NCBI GenBank assembly: GCA_040382235.1
Contig: JBEIFV010000004.1
Coordinates: 1-64,000, forward strand
Direction: 5' to 3'
From: JAEUOS01 sp040382235
Lineage (GTDB): Bacteria; Pseudomonadota; Gammaproteobacteria; Burkholderiales; JAEUOS01
Length of the DNA: 64,000 nt
The notes under the pieces are model-generated. The model searched no databases. It was not told the origin of the DNA and saw only the letters and a list, made by a program, of their open reading frames with translations. Below are positions 61,673 to 64,000 of this stretch, piece after piece; the stretch's first letter is position 1; every line of letters begins with the position of its first letter. Made by a program: the position numbers and the translations under genes.

Positions 61673-62641
61673 ATGCATCACACCTTCATCCGCATGATAG
61701 GTTCTTTGCTCCTCTGCACGCTGGCATCGCTCGCTACAGCGCAGGAGTTTCCTTCGCGCCCACTTCGCCTGATCGTCCCCTGGCCGGCTGGCGGTGGCCC
61801 GGACATCGCCGCGCGCATCATCGCCGAGCACCTTGGCGCGCGGCTGGGACGCGTGGTCGTGGCCGACAACCGCGCCGGCGCAACCGGGCGCATCGGCACC
61901 GAGGCGGCGGCACGCAGCGATGCCGACGGCTACACCCTGGCACTGGCCAACGTCTCGACCCACGTTCTGCCGGTAGCCGGCGGGCTCAAGCTCGCCTACG
62001 ACCCGGTGCGCGATTTCGCACCGGTGGGGCTGATCGGCGGCACGCCGGGTCTGCTTGTCGTGCACCCCAGCGTGCCGGCGCAGAACCTGAAGGACCTCAT
62101 CGCGCTGGCCAAGGCGAGTCCGGGGAAGCTCACCTTCGCCTCGCCGGGCACCGGCTCGGGGTTTCATATCACTGCAGAGATGTTCAAAGGGGCTGCGGGC
62201 ATCGACATCCTCCACGTACCGTTCAAGGGTGCTGCGCCGGCGCTCACCGAGGTGCTTGGAGGTCGCGTAGACATGGTGTTCGACCAGCAGGGCGCGCTGG
62301 CCCAGGTGGCAGCCGGCAAACTGCGCGCCATCGCCACCACGGGGCCGAAACGCTGGTCGGCAGCTCCGGAGGTTCCGACCCTGGACGAAGCGGGGCTCAA
62401 GGGCTTCGAAGCGCTGTCGTGGTTTGGCATCTTCGTACCGGCGGCCACGCCGCAGCCGATCATCGCACGTCTGTCGCGTGAACTCGGTGCCGCCCTTGGT
62501 TCTCCGGAGGGCCGCAAGGCGCTGCTCGATCGCGGCATCGAGCCAATGCCGGGCACGCCGGACGATTTGCGCGCGCGTCAGCGCGGCGACATCGAGCGCT
62601 GGGGCCGCGCGATCCGCGAAGCGAAAATCGCGATTGAATAA
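61673..62641 (+). CDS. Bug/TctC-type tripartite tricarboxylate transporter receptor
   Basis: 322 residues. Signal peptide to LASLATAQ; FPSRPLRLIVPWPAGGGPDI, RSDADGYTLALANVSTHVLP, FASPGTGSGFHITAEMFK and VPFKGAAPALTEVLGGRVDM. C-terminus AIREAKIAIE. The entry motif has PWPAGGGPD rather than PFPPGGxxD, a common variant. AAGGAGAA precedes the ATG. Third receptor of the array. Confidence 0.92.
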   Translation: MHHTFIRMIGSLLLCTLASLATAQEFPSRPLRLIVPWPAGGGPDIAARIIAEHLGARLGRVVVADNRAGATGRIGTEAAARSDADGYTLALANVSTHVLPVAGGLKLAYDPVRDFAPVGLIGGTPGLLVVHPSVPAQNLKDLIALAKASPGKLTFASPGTGSGFHITAEMFKGAAGIDILHVPFKGAAPALTEVLGGRVDMVFDQQGALAQVAAGKLRAIATTGPKRWSAAPEVPTLDEAGLKGFEALSWFGIFVPAATPQPIIARLSRELGAALGSPEGRKALLDRGIEPMPGTPDDLRARQRGDIERWGRAIREAKIAIE

Positions 62642-62727
62642 CGGATTCATTACAACCAACCGAGCCTGTTGCCTGACTGGATCGGCGACAAGCTCCGTGT
62701 GATGATCTCCGGACGGGAGTGGGCGAC

Positions 62728-63027
62728 ATGAAGGCATGGCTGGTGGAAAAGACCGAGGGCGCGGCGCGCTCGGCGTGGCGCGAGGTCGCCGATCTCGTTC
62801 CGGGAGCGAGCGGCCTCCTCTTGAAGGTGCGCGCCAGGGGTATCGACCGCACGGACCTCATGCTCAACACCGGGCACTATGCGCGCATTCCGACCAAGCC
62901 ACGCCGTCCGCCCGCCGGGCTGGAAGGGGCCGGCGAGGTCATGGGCATGCCGGCCGGTGCCCACGCTGAACAGATGGTGCGGCGAATCTGCCGTGCCTGC
63001 TGCGGACGCACTGGAGGCAAGCAATGA
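62728..63027 (+). pseudogene. MDR (zinc-type or quinone oxidoreductase) gene, collapsed to its N-terminus
   Basis: MKAWLVEKTEGAARSAWREV, LLLKVRARGIDRTDLMLNTG and PAGLEGAGEV are the GroES-like N-terminus of an MDR protein. The next residues, VMGMPAGAHAEQMV, belong about 17 residues later in the family (normally after GLEGAGEV...GDRV), so an in-frame internal deletion joined two similar GxV codons. Homology then ends and the frame stops after 99 residues, against the usual 320 or so. Its stop overlaps the next Bug start (ATGA), so it may still help translate that gene. Confidence 0.8.
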
Positions 63028-63980
63028 CGAAATGGTTCAATCGGCTTGCGGCACTTGCAGCGCTGTGCCTGTTGCTGCCGGCTGCGGCGCAGTATCCGGC
63101 GCGCCCGGTGAAGATCATCGTGCCGTTTCCGCCGGGTTCCACCGGCGACCTGGTGCCGCGCGCCATCGCGCAACGCCTGCAGCAGAGCACCGGGCAGGCC
63201 TTTATCCTTGAAGCCAAGCCAGGTGCGGCCGGCAACATCGCCGCCGAATTCGTGGCCAAGGCAGCGCCCGACGGCTACACCCTGCTAACCCATTCGGTGG
63301 CGATCGCGATCACGCCACACCTGACAAAGCCCGCCTTCGACATTCAAAAGGACCTGATACCCCTGAGCCAGACCATCGCCGGCTCCTATGTTCTGATCGC
63401 GCATCCTTCGTTTCCCGCCAGCACACTCAAGGAATTCATCGACGAGGTGAAGAAGAACCCGGGGCGACACAACTACGGCAGCTACGGCATCGGCTCCGGG
63501 CCGCACCTGGCGATGGAAGTCTTCAAGTCTTCCGCCGGCCTGGATGTGCAGCACGTACCTTTCAAGGGCGCCGCGCCTGCGATGCAGGAATTGCAGGCCG
63601 GCCGCGTGCAGTTTGCGTTCGACACAACGGTGGCCTCGATTCCGCACATCCGCAGCGGCCGCGTCAAGGCCATCGCTCTGGGCGGGCCGCGTACCCATGA
63701 AGTGTTGCCGGGGGTGCCGACCATCGCGCAGATGTATGCCGGTTTCGATACCGACGGCTGGCAGGGATTTTTCGCGCCGGCCGGCACGCCGCCCGAGGTG
63801 GTGCAGAAGCTCAACGCCGAGATCGTGCGCGCGGTGCGATCGCCCGAATTCGTCAAGCAGATGAAAGACTTGGGCTTCGAAGCCGTCGGCAACACCCAGG
63901 AGCAGTTCAACGCGCTGGTGCAGTCGGAGTACGCCAGGTATGGCCGCGTGATCCGTGAGCACGGGATCAAGGCTGAATGA
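63024..63980 (+). CDS. Bug/TctC-type tripartite tricarboxylate transporter receptor
   Basis: 318 residues. Signal peptide MTKWFNRLAALAALCLLLPA followed by AAQ, then YPARPVKIIVPFPPGSTGDL, AAPDGYTLLTHSVAIAITPH, YGSYGIGSGPHLAMEVFK and VPFKGAAPAMQELQAGRVQF; C-terminus VIREHGIKAE. The GGT/GGx of the entry motif is GST here. Fourth receptor of the array. Only 20 bases of the window remain after its stop. Confidence 0.92.
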   Translation: MTKWFNRLAALAALCLLLPAAAQYPARPVKIIVPFPPGSTGDLVPRAIAQRLQQSTGQAFILEAKPGAAGNIAAEFVAKAAPDGYTLLTHSVAIAITPHLTKPAFDIQKDLIPLSQTIAGSYVLIAHPSFPASTLKEFIDEVKKNPGRHNYGSYGIGSGPHLAMEVFKSSAGLDVQHVPFKGAAPAMQELQAGRVQFAFDTTVASIPHIRSGRVKAIALGGPRTHEVLPGVPTIAQMYAGFDTDGWQGFFAPAGTPPEVVQKLNAEIVRAVRSPEFVKQMKDLGFEAVGNTQEQFNALVQSEYARYGRVIREHGIKAE

Positions 63981-64000
63981 ACAGGGCGCGTTCGGCTTGC

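Overview
The window is about 65% GC chromosomal DNA with no rRNA, tRNA, CRISPR array or phage genes. Its gene content points to a Burkholderiales-type betaproteobacterium: six intact Bug/TctC-type periplasmic receptors plus three broken or relic copies, two Liv-type ABC clusters, two complete TRAP transporters, and many SDR, MDR and cupin genes under LysR or GntR control. No phylogenetic marker is present, so this assignment is an inference.

Layout. 1-5.6 kb (mostly minus): 5' part of a xanthine dehydrogenase-family large subunit, an HTH/DUF4258 toxin-antitoxin pair, a Tat-exported DUF3500 protein, a Uma2 protein, a Bug gene broken by a nonsense codon, and a DapA-like aldolase followed by a clear terminator. 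5.9-7 kb: a MetE-like methyltransferase. 7.1-14.6 kb (minus): TetR regulator, acyl-CoA ligase and a complete Liv transporter, probably one operon importing an organic acid and activating it. 14.7-19 kb is a mosaic: an ABC_sub_bind lipoprotein-type receptor, StbDE/RelBE-like and VapBC modules, a truncated receptor, a truncated BisC-type molybdoenzyme, an orphan ribbon-helix-helix antitoxin and a vapC relic. A 35-bp direct repeat brackets part of it.

19-28.7 kb: a LysR gene diverges from an eleven-gene catabolic operon (two cupins, two Bug receptors, three SDRs, two MDRs, a Hyi-like isomerase and a lipocalin-like protein); one SDR has an in-frame stop. 28.7-33 kb: an Lrp regulator diverges from a fused indolepyruvate:ferredoxin oxidoreductase. 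33-40.2 kb: an eroded zone with a frameshifted Uma2, an FSR-type MFS pump, a Bug relic, a UPF0175/DUF3368 toxin-antitoxin pair, a truncated VOC gene and a decaying second Liv cluster.

40.2-50.8 kb (minus): two DctPQM TRAP systems, a cupin, an Asp/Glu-racemase-fold protein, a hydroxyisourate-hydrolase-like fragment, a NodB-type deacetylase, an AtzA/TrzA-type amidohydrolase and a hydantoin-racemase-like protein. They start at a strong promoter that diverges from a GntR/FCD regulator at 51 kb, and look like uptake and hydrolysis of a cyclic amide or other N-heterocycle. 51.8-53.3 kb: an arylmalonate-decarboxylase-like protein and an SDR.

53.3-64 kb: a second LysR gene diverges from a plus-strand array: alpha/beta hydrolase, cupin, two tandem NmrA-like proteins, NIPSNAP, four Bug receptors, two tandem SDRs without the YxxxK motif, and a collapsed MDR gene. 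No TctA/TctB membrane genes occur anywhere in the window, so the receptors must use permeases encoded elsewhere or serve as sensors.

A general theme is gene erosion beside toxin-antitoxin modules: at least eleven broken genes against four intact pairs and one orphan antitoxin. All functions are read from motifs and family resemblance; no database search was run.
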